A stretch of 14,909 nucleotides of DNA from contig JAAEZV010000018.1 in NCBI GenBank assembly GCA_018222695.1, forward strand, positions 1 through 14,909, read 5' to 3'. The notes beneath the pieces are model-generated. The model saw only the letters and a list, made by a program, of their open reading frames with translations. It ran no database searches and was not told where the DNA came from. Both the position numbers and the translations under genes were made by a program. This stretch comes from Gammaproteobacteria bacterium (GTDB taxonomy: Bacteria; Pseudomonadota; Gammaproteobacteria; Pseudomonadales; Halieaceae). Every line of letters starts with the position of its first letter. Position 1 is the first letter of the stretch. Positions 7,821-14,909 of this stretch are shown in pieces.

Positions 7821-8255
7821 TCAACGATTGGCGCAGAGGATGGTGCCTGACGCCGCCAACTCGTCATCGACCCGAGCCTCGACCTCAAACTTCCAGATAC
7901 CGCGTCTCTCGCTCACGATACTGGCGTACAGCATCACCTGATCCCCCGGCACGCAGGGTCGCTTAAAGCGCAGATTATCGGCCCCCACGAAGTAGTAGAT
8001 CGAGCCGTCTGCTGGGGTTTTGTCCATGGTGACAAAGCCCAGAATACCGGCCGCCTGAGCCATGGCCTCAAGGAGCAGTACTCCCGGGAACACGGGCTTA
8101 CCGGGGAAATGGCCGTCAAAGAATGGCTCATTGATGCTGAGATTTTTGTAAGCCTCGATGCGCTCACCCGGCTCTACCGACACCACCCGGTCAACCAACA
8201 AAAAGGGATATCGGTGGGGAAGTCGGTTGCGAATTTCTTCAATGTCGAGTGTCAC
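7821..8255 (-). CDS. fabZ: 3-hydroxyacyl-ACP dehydratase FabZ
   Basis: Dehydrates 3-hydroxyacyl-ACP to trans-2-enoyl-ACP in type II fatty-acid synthesis, and so competes with LpxA and LpxD for the same hydroxyacyl-ACP substrates. A single hot-dog domain of 144 residues. The catalytic pair is His49 in [15 protein letters not shown] and Glu63 in [20 protein letters not shown] (13-24) and [17 protein letters not shown] are further signatures. The start is GTG 8255-8253, overlapping the lpxD stop as GTGA. AGAGG about 10 nt upstream can serve as ribosome site, and the next Met (M65) falls within the active-site region. Only TCC separates its TGA stop from the lpxA GTG start, in the same frame. Confidence 0.98.
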   Translation of the reverse strand: MTLDIEEIRNRLPHRYPFLLVDRVVSVEPGERIEAYKNLSINEPFFDGHFPGKPVFPGVLLLEAMAQAAGILGFVTMDKTPADGSIYYFVGADNLRFKRPCVPGDQVMLYASIVSERRGIWKFEVEARVDDELAASGTILCANR

Positions 8256-9289
8256 GCCTTGTCATCCTCTTGCTGATCGAGACCGGTGGCTTTCTCCAGT
8301 TCCGCAATACGTTTCGCCATCTGGTCTAATTGAGTAAATCTTGAGGCGCTTCTCAGCCAAGACCTGAGCGGTTGAATGGGCGTACCGGATGAATAGTGCC
8401 CCGCCTCGGTCACTGAGCTCGCCACTCTACCCTGACCACCGATATGCACGTCGTCGGCGATGACTAAATGTCCCGCTAAGCCGGCCTGCCCCGCAATCAC
8501 ACATCGGGCGCCAATTTTTGTGCTGCCCGAGACGCCCACTTGCGAGACGATCACCGTCTGGCGGCCGACTCGCACCCCGTGCCCGAGTTGCACGAGGTTA
8601 TCGATGATCACGCCATCTTCCACCACCGTGTCTTCGAGCGCACCACGATCGACCGTCGAGTTGGATCCGATTTCAACATCGTCGCCAATCACAACCGTCG
8701 CGAGCTGTTCGATTTTCACCCACCCCTCTGCGCTGGGCGCATAGCCAAAGCCATCCGCACCGATCGTTGCGTTGGGATGAATCGTGCACCGCTGGCCGAT
8801 TTTCACGGCGTGACAGATCACAGCACCGGGCTTGATCACGGTATCGGCACCAATACTTGCGCCGTGACCGATGTAAGCGCCTGCGCCAATCCAGACCCGG
8901 TCTCCCAGCACCACATTCGCCTCTACGCGTGCGCCCGCATCAATGGTGACATCAACACCAATGCGAGCGCTGTCTGCAACAGAAGCGTGCTCATGGATCT
9001 GCCCGCTGCTGGGCGGATGGTTATCGAAGATACGGGTCGCTTTGGCAAACGCCACATAGGGCGTGGTGCTCAGTAACGCACAACCAGACCATGCCTCGAC
9101 CCAGTCAGGGTGCAAGATGAGTGCGCCCGCGTTGGTATCGGAAACCTTGTGAAGATGTTTTTTTTCCGAGACGAAGCTCAGATCACCGGCGGTGGCGGAC
9201 TCTAGTGCCGCCAGACTAGCGATGGAGCGCGCTGGATCCCCCCGGAGCTCGAGCTCCAAGACTTTGGCGAGCTCCCCGAGGGTGGTCAT
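8252..9289 (-). CDS. lpxD: UDP-3-O-(3-hydroxyacyl)glucosamine N-acyltransferase
   Basis: Third step of lipid A synthesis: N-acylates UDP-3-O-acylglucosamine using 3-hydroxyacyl-ACP in the cytoplasm. It has 345 residues (E. coli 341). An N-terminal uridine-binding domain (about 1-100, with [12 protein letters not shown]) is followed by hexapeptide-repeat beta-helix turns (about 100-290) and a C-terminal helix (about 318-336). The catalytic histidine is His237 in [10 protein letters not shown] (E. coli His239). ADGFGYAP (178-185) and the Y-S-S-G-TPIQP segment near 299-307 are family hallmarks. ATG 9289-9287 begins 5 nt after the skp stop, with AGG four bases upstream. A short hairpin spans that junction. 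Its stop overlaps the fabZ start by 4 nt. Confidence 0.98.
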   Translation of the reverse strand: MTTLGELAKVLELELRGDPARSIASLAALESATAGDLSFVSEKKHLHKVSDTNAGALILHPDWVEAWSGCALLSTTPYVAFAKATRIFDNHPPSSGQIHEHASVADSARIGVDVTIDAGARVEANVVLGDRVWIGAGAYIGHGASIGADTVIKPGAVICHAVKIGQRCTIHPNATIGADGFGYAPSAEGWVKIEQLATVVIGDDVEIGSNSTVDRGALEDTVVEDGVIIDNLVQLGHGVRVGRQTVIVSQVGVSGSTKIGARCVIAGQAGLAGHLVIADDVHIGGQGRVASSVTEAGHYSSGTPIQPLRSWLRSASRFTQLDQMAKRIAELEKATGLDQQEDDKA

Positions 9290-9306
9290 GGCGCCTACTC
9301 AGCGCC
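9290..9306 (-). other. Inverted repeat across the skp stop / lpxD start junction
   Basis: On the coding strand GGCGC, TGAGTAG, GCGCC is followed directly by the lpxD ATG. The 5-bp arms pair perfectly and the 7-nt loop holds the skp stop codon TAG and part of the lpxD ribosome site. In mRNA this could form a small hairpin that ribosomes finishing skp would melt, coupling lpxD translation to skp. The structure is seen in the sequence; the role is inference, and a 5-bp GC repeat may arise by chance. Confidence 0.3.
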
Positions 9307-9810
9307 CAGTTGGTTCATCTTGTCCGAGACTTTCGCCGTGATGTTGTAGCCCAGGTCGGCGTGGATGACCGCCTGCTGTTGGAGCAGGAGGCCAATCTGA
9401 TCGGTCTCGATGATCTCGCGCAACACCTCTTGTGCCTGCGGCGCCAATTCCTGCATCACGCGCTGCGCATTCTGGGTCTGCAGCGTTTGTAATTTCTTGG
9501 CAACGTACTCGAGATCAGACTGTTTGCTGGCCATCTTTTGTCGGGCCGCGACCTGATCTTCCTCACTCATCGCAGCCTGATCGCGTTGGAAATCTTTGAC
9601 CAGTTGATCCAGTTCGGCACGCAAGGCATCAAACTGTGACTTATCGGACGCAAAGTCTTCGTTGGTCTCAAATTCCTCCAGTCGCTGCTGCGCCACATCG
9701 GTTTGCAGGATCGCCTGCTCCAGGTTGACGACCGCAATTCGGCCCTGCGCCAAAACGATTGATGGCAAAACGGCCATCAGCAGGCCTGCCAGCCACACAC
9801 GTGCGTTCAT
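9295..9810 (-). CDS. skp: Periplasmic chaperone Skp/OmpH
   Basis: A trimeric 'jellyfish' chaperone that holds unfolded outer-membrane proteins in the periplasm on the way to BamA. From ATG 9810-9808 it is 171 residues. The signal peptide is clear: MNAR, a hydrophobic core, then cleavage after Ala21 (VLA|Q). The mature protein begins GRIAVVNLEQAIL, the usual first strand, followed by a long Gln/Lys/Glu-rich coiled coil (about 36-125) and the C-terminal strand region ending DLGYNITAKVSDKMNQL. The frame stays open upstream to 9894, but the extension would bury the signal peptide and overlaps bamA. GGAG at 9822-9819, 8 nt before ATG 9810, settles the start. By my count the mature chain has about 26 acidic and 15 basic residues (histidine excluded), unlike the basic E. 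coli Skp. Confidence 0.95.
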   Translation of the reverse strand: MNARVWLAGLLMAVLPSIVLAQGRIAVVNLEQAILQTDVAQQRLEEFETNEDFASDKSQFDALRAELDQLVKDFQRDQAAMSEEDQVAARQKMASKQSDLEYVAKKLQTLQTQNAQRVMQELAPQAQEVLREIIETDQIGLLLQQQAVIHADLGYNITAKVSDKMNQLGAE

Positions 9811-9818
9811 TGAACTTT

Positions 9819-9822
9819 CTCC
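9819..9822 (-). promoter_or_regulatory. Ribosome binding site of skp
   Basis: GGAG on the minus strand with 8 nt to ATG 9810, within the 25-nt gap after the bamA stop. It decides the skp start in favour of the signal-peptide form over the longer open frame. Confidence 0.75.
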
Positions 9823-9835
9823 ATTTTTTCTCACA

Positions 9836-12475
9836 TCAGAAGCCTCGTCCCAGCGTGAACTGGAAGACTTCCCTTTCATCGATTGGGCTGGCATTCAGCG
9901 GCTTGGCCAAACTGAAGGTCAGCGGACCAAAACCGGACAGCCACGTTACGCCAATGCCGACAGAGTAACGTAATTCACCTGCGTCGATACCAAAACAATT
10001 CACCTGATTTTCACGGCAATTTGTATTGAAAACGTTGCCTACATCGAAGAACAGCGCCGATCTCAGCGAACTCCGATCTTTGATAAAGGGCATGGGGAAC
10101 AGCACTTCGGCGCTGCCCTCAAACAGCACGTTTCCGCCGAAGGGGTCCGGTTCGTTATAGAACTGCTGTACCGGTATCTTGCCGGTCTCGGGATCAACGG
10201 TGTAGCCATAGCCGCGACCATCAGGCCCGCCAAACTGTGTGGGGCGGCCATTCTCGTCGATGGCGGTGACCGCAGTATTGGCACTATAGACCGAGGGCGG
10301 TGTTGAGCGAGGGCCGAGCGTATTGGCCTCGTAGCCCCTGACTGATCCGAAGCCACCGGCAAAGAAATGCTCGTAGAAGGGCAATTCGCTGGTGTCACCA
10401 TATCCATCGCCGTAGCCCAACTCGCCGCGCAGGTGCAACGTGAACTCACCAAACAGCGGGAAGTAAACCTCGCCGCGGTAGTTCAGCTTGTAAAACTCCA
10501 GATCGGACAATGGCACTGCGATTTCCAGCGATACTGACTGCGACGCACCGCGGGTCGCCAACTGACCGCGGTTCAGCGTTGACTGCAACCAGCTACCGGT
10601 GAGGCTCCAGTTCAGATACTTGTCCCCGTTCAGATCAAGAAAGCCTTCGTTATCTGGCGGTGAGAGCGCTGACAAAGGCAGCGTGTCGATGGGCTCCAGC
10701 ACTTCGGCGGCGGCGTAGCTGCCGTCGGCCTGCTGCGTTGAGTAGTACCAGTACTCGATTTCAGGGGCGAGCCGAGGACTGGCAGAAATCTCCTGCACCG
10801 CGTACTGACCCGACGTGATCTTGGTGTCAGTGACCCCTAACGAGAAACCGAGTCGCTGCGTCTCGCTAATGGGGTAGCCGAAATTCATGCTGCCCCCCCA
10901 GGTATCCGTGGTGTAGCTCGCCACGTTGATCTTGGAGAGATCGGTTTTGCGATAGAAGATGCCGAATCCGCGACTGACCCCGTCTTCCGTGAAATAGGGG
11001 TTGGTGTAGTTGAAGCTGATCACGTCCTGATAGCGAGAGGAATTCAGCGAGACCCCAACCCGGCGACCAGTCCCCAGAAAGTTGTTCTGCTGTAGATTCA
11101 GCCCGAGAATCAGACCCGCGTCCTGCGCGTAACCCAAGCTGCCACCAATCGAGCCGAAGGACTGCTCTTCAACCGCAAAATCGACGTCAATCATGTCGTC
11201 AGAGCCGGGCACCTCGTTGGTCTCCACTGTCGCCGTTTTGAAGAAGCCCAGCCGCTCCAGTCGGATACGGGATTGCTCGATGGCCGCGGAAGAAGCAGGG
11301 GCTGACTCCATCTGACGCATTTCCCTGCGCAGGACATCATCCATAGTGGTCATGTTGCCCGCGAAATTGATGCGCCGAACGTAGGTGCGCTTGCCAGGGT
11401 CAATGAAGAACTTCATGACCACCGTGCTGTTTTCTTCGTCGATCTCGGGCATGCCCGTGACCTTGGCAAAATTGTAACCTTCGTTACCCAGACGGCGAGT
11501 CAGATAGTCCTCAGTGGCGGTCACCAGTTGCTGGGAGTAGACCTGTTCAGGCTGCACGATAAGGAAACGATTGAGGTCTTCCTCGGGCAATACCAGATCA
11601 CCACTTAACCCCACCTCGCTGACAGTGAACTTGTCGCCCTCAGTCACGTTCGCTGTGATATAGACCTCTTCCTTGTTGGGAGAGACCGCCACCTGTGTAG
11701 AGTCGATATTGAACTGCAGATAACCGCGGTCCAAATAATATGAAGACAGCGTCTCCAAATCGGACGTCAGCTTTTCTTTGGAATATTTGTTGTCGCTGGT
11801 AAAAAACGAAAACCAGCCGCCGGTCTTGAGCTCGAACAGATCGATCAGGTCCTCGTCCGAGAAAATAGTATTGCCCACCACATTGATGTGTTGAATCGTG
11901 GCCACCGTGCCCTCGTTCACGTCAATCGCGATCGACACGCGGTTGCGGGGTTCAGCGATGACTTCAGAGTCAATGGTGGCATCGTATCGGCCCTGCAACA
12001 CATATTGGCGCTGTAGCTCGAGTTGCATCCCCTCAAGCGTAGAACGCTGGAAGACCTGACCCACGGAGAGGCCTGCCCCCTTGAGTCCATCCAACAGCGC
12101 TTCGGTCTCAATGGCCTTGTTGCCGTCGATGGTGATCTCACTGATGCTGGGACGCTCCGCCACGACCACCACCAGCACGCCGCCGTCCCGCGCAATCGAG
12201 ATGTCATCGAAATTGCCCGAGGCAAACAAACTCTTGGCCGCTGCGCGCACACCAAAGGTATCCACCGTATCGCCAACGCCCACCGGTAGCGCCGCAAACA
12301 CACTCCCCGGCGAGATCCTCTGCAGACCTTCTACGCGAATATCCTGAATGACAAAGGGCTCGGTCTGAGCCAGCGCCAACTGCCCGCCACCAAAAGAAGC
12401 AAGCAGCGTGACCAGCAGCGTGAGAAGTGCCCCGAGGCGAGTGCCTCGCTGCGTATGGTGATGTGTTAGCTGCAT
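9836..12475 (-). CDS. bamA: Outer-membrane protein assembly factor BamA
   Basis: Central component of the BAM complex, which folds beta-barrel proteins into the outer membrane. It is 879 residues from ATG 12475 (E. coli 810). The signal peptide has a long His-rich n-region and a leucine-rich core, with cleavage after Ala36 (ALA|QTEPF). Five POTRA domains follow (about 40-435), then the 16-strand barrel (about 440-879) ending in the aromatic signature QFTLGRGF. Loop 6 carries SVRGYEANTLGP (711-722), the VRGF/Y motif. The extra length is partly in an extracellular segment near 555-615 and in a Gly-rich loop 6 (about 716-785). Loop 6 lacks the E. coli cysteine pair; a Cys pair instead sits at 820 and 827, probably in loop 7. 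No good Shine-Dalgarno precedes ATG 12475. A TTG at 12511 is an unlikely alternative because it lengthens the n-region. Confidence 0.97.
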   Translation of the reverse strand: MQLTHHHTQRGTRLGALLTLLVTLLASFGGGQLALAQTEPFVIQDIRVEGLQRISPGSVFAALPVGVGDTVDTFGVRAAAKSLFASGNFDDISIARDGGVLVVVVAERPSISEITIDGNKAIETEALLDGLKGAGLSVGQVFQRSTLEGMQLELQRQYVLQGRYDATIDSEVIAEPRNRVSIAIDVNEGTVATIQHINVVGNTIFSDEDLIDLFELKTGGWFSFFTSDNKYSKEKLTSDLETLSSYYLDRGYLQFNIDSTQVAVSPNKEEVYITANVTEGDKFTVSEVGLSGDLVLPEEDLNRFLIVQPEQVYSQQLVTATEDYLTRRLGNEGYNFAKVTGMPEIDEENSTVVMKFFIDPGKRTYVRRINFAGNMTTMDDVLRREMRQMESAPASSAAIEQSRIRLERLGFFKTATVETNEVPGSDDMIDVDFAVEEQSFGSIGGSLGYAQDAGLILGLNLQQNNFLGTGRRVGVSLNSSRYQDVISFNYTNPYFTEDGVSRGFGIFYRKTDLSKINVASYTTDTWGGSMNFGYPISETQRLGFSLGVTDTKITSGQYAVQEISASPRLAPEIEYWYYSTQQADGSYAAAEVLEPIDTLPLSALSPPDNEGFLDLNGDKYLNWSLTGSWLQSTLNRGQLATRGASQSVSLEIAVPLSDLEFYKLNYRGEVYFPLFGEFTLHLRGELGYGDGYGDTSELPFYEHFFAGGFGSVRGYEANTLGPRSTPPSVYSANTAVTAIDENGRPTQFGGPDGRGYGYTVDPETGKIPVQQFYNEPDPFGGNVLFEGSAEVLFPMPFIKDRSSLRSALFFDVGNVFNTNCRENQVNCFGIDAGELRYSVGIGVTWLSGFGPLTFSLAKPLNASPIDEREVFQFTLGRGF

Positions 12476-12588
12476 AAGGTGTTTTCTGTGAAACCTGTTC
12501 GCACAGCGCAAAACAACACGCCAGATTGCGCGCTTGCAGCGCCCGGGCGAGCGTCGGTGGTTGTGAAACAGCCTGTCATCCTGCGCCG
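12476..12588 (-). other. rseP-bamA intergenic gap with short palindromes
   Basis: At 113 nt this is the longest gap inside the cluster. It holds a perfect 10-bp palindrome CGCCCGGGCG (12540-12549), next to a GCGCT-TGC-AGCGC repeat (plus strand, about 12530-12542). No T-run follows, so a rho-independent terminator is not supported. I find no match to the sigma-E consensus (GGAACTT / TCTGA) that I would defend, though bamA is under sigma-E control in E. coli. It may be an untranslated leader or processing site for bamA; this is inferred from its length and position only. Confidence 0.3.
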
Positions 12589-13944
12589 TCAGAACTTCGA
12601 GAAATCATTATACAGGGCAAACACCATGATGCTTAGCACCAATACCAGCCCGACCTGATAGCCCGCCATCTGAACCCGATCCGGCAACGGCTTGCCCAAA
12701 ATCGCTTCAAATCCGTAAAACACCAGGTGTCCGCCATCTAAAACCGGTATCGGTAACAGATTCAGGGCACCTAGAGACACGCTAAGTAGCGCCAAAAACC
12801 CCAGCCAGGCCACCCATCCCGCCTCCGCCGTCGAAGCCGCGACCTTGGCTATCGTAATGGGCCCTGAGAGATTACTAGGCGAAATCAGTCCCTGAAGCAT
12901 TCGGCCAATGGACTTGAAGGTAAACGCCACCAACTCACCGGTTCGCTTCACCGAAGCCACCAGCGCCTCTACGGGCCCCCGTTCAAAGTGACGTTGCTGC
13001 GCATCTGGAATCATGGGCAAGGCCACGGACATCCCGACAGCACCAATACGTTCTCCCTCCGAGACAGCGGCTACGGGCGTGACCGACAGACTCTGACGGG
13101 CGCCCTGCCGCTCGAGCTCCACCGTGATGGCTTGATCGGGTCTGGCGCGAACATAGGTCACCCAATCCATCCACAGCGGGATCGCCTCTCCGTCTGCACT
13201 GATGATGAGATCGCCCTCCAAAAAACCGGCCCGCGAGGCGGTCCCATTCTCGGTCAGTCCGCCCACCACGGGGAGTACTGGCGGCATGCGAATCGTCACG
13301 CCGAGCGCCCCGAGAAGATTGGGCTCTTCTTCACCTTTAAGCCACTGGCTGATGCGCGCTTCAGACTCGGTCAACACGTCAGACCCCGGATAGCGGGTAG
13401 CCAATATCAGCGTGCCCGAATCCCCGAGCCGCTCGAGCAAGGCGAAATTGACCGTGGCCACGGTCGGCGTTTCCCGGCCATCAATCGCAATAATTTCCTG
13501 ACCGGCCTGCAGTCCCGCTGCCTCGGCAAGCGAGTTCGGTGCCACCGTGGCTATTTCAGGCACGATACCGACTTCCCCTCTCAGAAAAAGCCCCCACAGC
13601 ACCAAAATGGCCAATAGAAAATTGGCTATCGGGCCGGCGGCGGCGATCGCAATGCGCTTGCTCACCGGTTGGCGGTTGTGCGCGCGGGGCAGATCTGCCT
13701 CGGCGATCTCGCCATCGCGCTCATCTGCCATGCGCACGTAACCCCCCAGAGGGATCGCGGCGATCACATACTCAGTGTCGTCCTTGCCTTGCCATCGCAA
13801 CAGCGGCCGACCGAAGCCGATCGAGAACCGCAAGACTTTCACTCCCGCGCGGCGCGCCATCCAGAAATGGCCGTATTCATGGAACGCCACAACGATGGCA
13901 AAGGTTGCCAGCGCGATAAAAATGGTTTGTAGGGTATCGAGCAC
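12589..13944 (-). CDS. rseP: RIP metalloprotease RseP (site-2 protease)
   Basis: An inner-membrane zinc protease that cuts anti-sigma factor RseA within the membrane after DegS, releasing sigma-E; it also clears signal-peptide remnants. It has 451 residues (E. coli 450). The zinc motif HEYGH at 22-26 lies at the same positions as in E. coli, in the first membrane helix. The second active-site motif NLLPIPVLDGGH (395-406) supplies Asp403. Four hydrophobic segments fit the family: about 5-25, 98-120, 376-398 and 429-445. Two PDZ domains lie between (about 125-205 and 215-300). The start is GTG 13944-13942 with AGGA upstream; the next in-frame Met is residue 29, beyond HEYGH. It follows dxr after 9 nt. 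Neighbouring bamA and skp, sigma-E targets in E. coli, fit its role in envelope stress. Confidence 0.98.
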   Translation of the reverse strand: MLDTLQTIFIALATFAIVVAFHEYGHFWMARRAGVKVLRFSIGFGRPLLRWQGKDDTEYVIAAIPLGGYVRMADERDGEIAEADLPRAHNRQPVSKRIAIAAAGPIANFLLAILVLWGLFLRGEVGIVPEIATVAPNSLAEAAGLQAGQEIIAIDGRETPTVATVNFALLERLGDSGTLILATRYPGSDVLTESEARISQWLKGEEEPNLLGALGVTIRMPPVLPVVGGLTENGTASRAGFLEGDLIISADGEAIPLWMDWVTYVRARPDQAITVELERQGARQSLSVTPVAAVSEGERIGAVGMSVALPMIPDAQQRHFERGPVEALVASVKRTGELVAFTFKSIGRMLQGLISPSNLSGPITIAKVAASTAEAGWVAWLGFLALLSVSLGALNLLPIPVLDGGHLVFYGFEAILGKPLPDRVQMAGYQVGLVLVLSIMVFALYNDFSKF

Positions 13945-13953
13945 CGCTTCGTC

Positions 13954-14909
13954 CTAGGATCCTGAGCGAGTGAGCCCACTCGCTATCGATTCCTGCGCGG
14001 CCTCCCGCGCCTTTTGATCAAGTGCTTGGACCGCGTCAAGGCTGTCAGGTTCCGCCAAATCAGTCGCTTTCAATGCGGCGTCAATCACTCTGTGGATGTC
14101 TGTAAAACGGATCTCGCCGGCCAGGAACGCCGCCACGGCGATTTCATTGGCAGCGCTGAACACACACATACCGCCTGGCTGGGTAATCGCCCATTGCGCC
14201 AAGGCTAGGCAGGGAAATGCTTCCAGATCGGGCGCTTCGAAATCCAGACGCCCTGCGCTGACGATATCCAGTGCCTCCACGCCCGCATCGACTCGCTCAG
14301 GCCAAGCAAGACAATAGGCGATGGGCGTGCGCATATCCGGTTGGCCCAATTGCGCCAAGACCGAGCCATCGCGATAACGAATCATCGAGTGCACGATGCT
14401 TTGGGGATGCACCACAATCTCGATCTCATCCGGGCTTCGATCAAACAACCAACATGCTTCGGCCAACTCCAGACCCTTGTTCGCCAGCGTGGCGGAATCG
14501 ACTGAAATCTTCTGGCCCATCGACCAATTGGGGTGGGCGCAGGCCTCAGCGGGTGTGACAGCGTCCAGAGACGATCTGGATCGACCACGGAATGGTCCGC
14601 CTGACGCCGTCAGTATGATTTTCTCAACGTCGGCCATATCAGGGCGACCGTCAGACGCGACCGGCAAACATTGGTGCATGGCATTGTGCTCACTGTCTAC
14701 CGGCAACAAGGTGGCTCCACCTTGGCGGACCGTTTCCATGAACAGGCCTCCAGCACTTACCAACGCCTCCTTGTTGGCGAGCAGAATCGTTTTTCCGGCT
14801 CTGGCGGCACTCAGCGTCGGGCGCAGCCCCGCAAAACCCACGATCCCGGCGACAACGGAGTCAACATTGGGCTCAGTCACCAAGTCATCCAGGACCGCCG
14901 CACCAGACT
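13954..14909 (-). CDS. dxr: 1-deoxy-D-xylulose-5-phosphate reductoisomerase (partial, N-terminus missing)
   Basis: Second enzyme of the MEP isoprenoid pathway; converts DXP to 2-C-methyl-D-erythritol 4-phosphate with NADPH and a divalent metal in the cytoplasm. The last 317 residues are visible; roughly 75-85 N-terminal residues with the NADPH-binding start lie beyond the right edge. Motifs: IVGFAGLRPTLSA and KTILLANKEALV, then LLPVDSEHNAMHQ with metal-binding Asp and Glu, SGGPFRG in the flexible-loop region, HPNWSMGQKISVDSATL, NKGLE with the third metal ligand, HPQSIVHSM, and IRFTDI towards the helical C-terminal domain. It ends at TAG 13956-13954, 9 nt before rseP. Product flow is to isopentenyl diphosphate and hence the undecaprenyl carrier, in keeping with the envelope neighbours. 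A TTG at 14883 is inside the gene, not its start. Confidence 0.97.
   Translation of the reverse strand, partial: SGAAVLDDLVTEPNVDSVVAGIVGFAGLRPTLSAARAGKTILLANKEALVSAGGLFMETVRQGGATLLPVDSEHNAMHQCLPVASDGRPDMADVEKIILTASGGPFRGRSRSSLDAVTPAEACAHPNWSMGQKISVDSATLANKGLELAEACWLFDRSPDEIEIVVHPQSIVHSMIRYRDGSVLAQLGQPDMRTPIAYCLAWPERVDAGVEALDIVSAGRLDFEAPDLEAFPCLALAQWAITQPGGMCVFSAANEIAVAAFLAGEIRFTDIHRVIDAALKATDLAEPDSLDAVQALDQKAREAAQESIASGLTRSGS

Noticed and set aside
8540..9076. Open frame of 178 codons on the plus strand opposite lpxD
   Set aside because: It mirrors the hexapeptide-repeat coding of lpxD; no ribosome site or known domain.
9811..9894. Longer Skp beginning at 9894
   Set aside because: The added 28 residues precede a complete signal peptide and overlap bamA; GGAG before ATG 9810 fits better.
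12476..12511. Longer BamA beginning at TTG 12511
   Set aside because: It would add 12 residues before an already long signal-peptide n-region and use a rare start; ATG 12475 is simpler.
12988..13617. Open frame of 209 codons on the plus strand opposite rseP
   Set aside because: It lies wholly antisense to the RseP PDZ-coding region and has low-complexity, family-less protein content.
1..14909. Mobile elements, CRISPR arrays, tRNA or rRNA genes
   Set aside because: No direct-repeat arrays, transposase-like proteins, terminal repeats or cloverleaf-like segments were seen; gene order is conserved housekeeping order throughout most of the window.

Overview
This window reads as a conserved chromosomal stretch of a gammaproteobacterium. 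The evidence is the gene order dxr-rseP-bamA-skp-lpxD-fabZ-lpxA-lpxB-rnhB-dnaE, all on the minus strand and very tightly packed, together with E. coli/Pseudomonas-type protein sequences. LpxA carries a Pseudomonas-like chain-length residue. A free-living, possibly marine, relative of the Pseudomonas/Cellvibrio/Halieaceae side of the class is my guess; the lineage is inference. No tRNA, rRNA, CRISPR array, insertion sequence or prophage is visible.

Layout from right to left, which is the direction of transcription for most genes: dxr (partial, its start lies beyond the right edge), rseP, a 113-nt gap, bamA, skp, lpxD, fabZ, lpxA, lpxB, rnhB, dnaE, and then a small Nudix-hydrolase lipoprotein whose start overlaps the end of dnaE. 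A DUF1244 gene follows 34 nt downstream on the same strand. It meets, tail to tail with a 15-nt overlap, a plus-strand isochorismatase-superfamily cysteine hydrolase of the N-carbamoylsarcosine-amidase type. A 103-nt gap separates that gene from the divergent 5' part of a homodimeric 2-oxoacid (pyruvate) dehydrogenase E1 gene, which runs off the left edge.

The main cluster is an envelope-building programme. Dxr feeds isoprenoid synthesis, which supplies the undecaprenyl carrier. RseP is the intramembrane protease of the sigma-E stress pathway. BamA and Skp assemble outer-membrane proteins. LpxA, LpxD and LpxB make the lipid A precursor, and FabZ belongs to the fatty-acid cycle that supplies the hydroxyacyl chains. 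RnhB and DnaE are the replication and repair genes commonly carried on the tail of this operon. The accA gene that often follows dnaE is not here; the lipoprotein-type Nudix gene takes that place.

Most of the region is ordinary housekeeping DNA and I see no clearly new system. The points most worth a second look are the exported Nudix lipoprotein coupled to dnaE, the methionine at the LpxA acyl-chain ruler position, a strongly acidic Skp, a run of obligatory GTG starts with stop/start overlaps (including fabZ and lpxA in one frame separated only by TGA-TCC-GTG), a small hairpin spanning the skp stop just before the lpxD start, and the divergent control region at 356-458.
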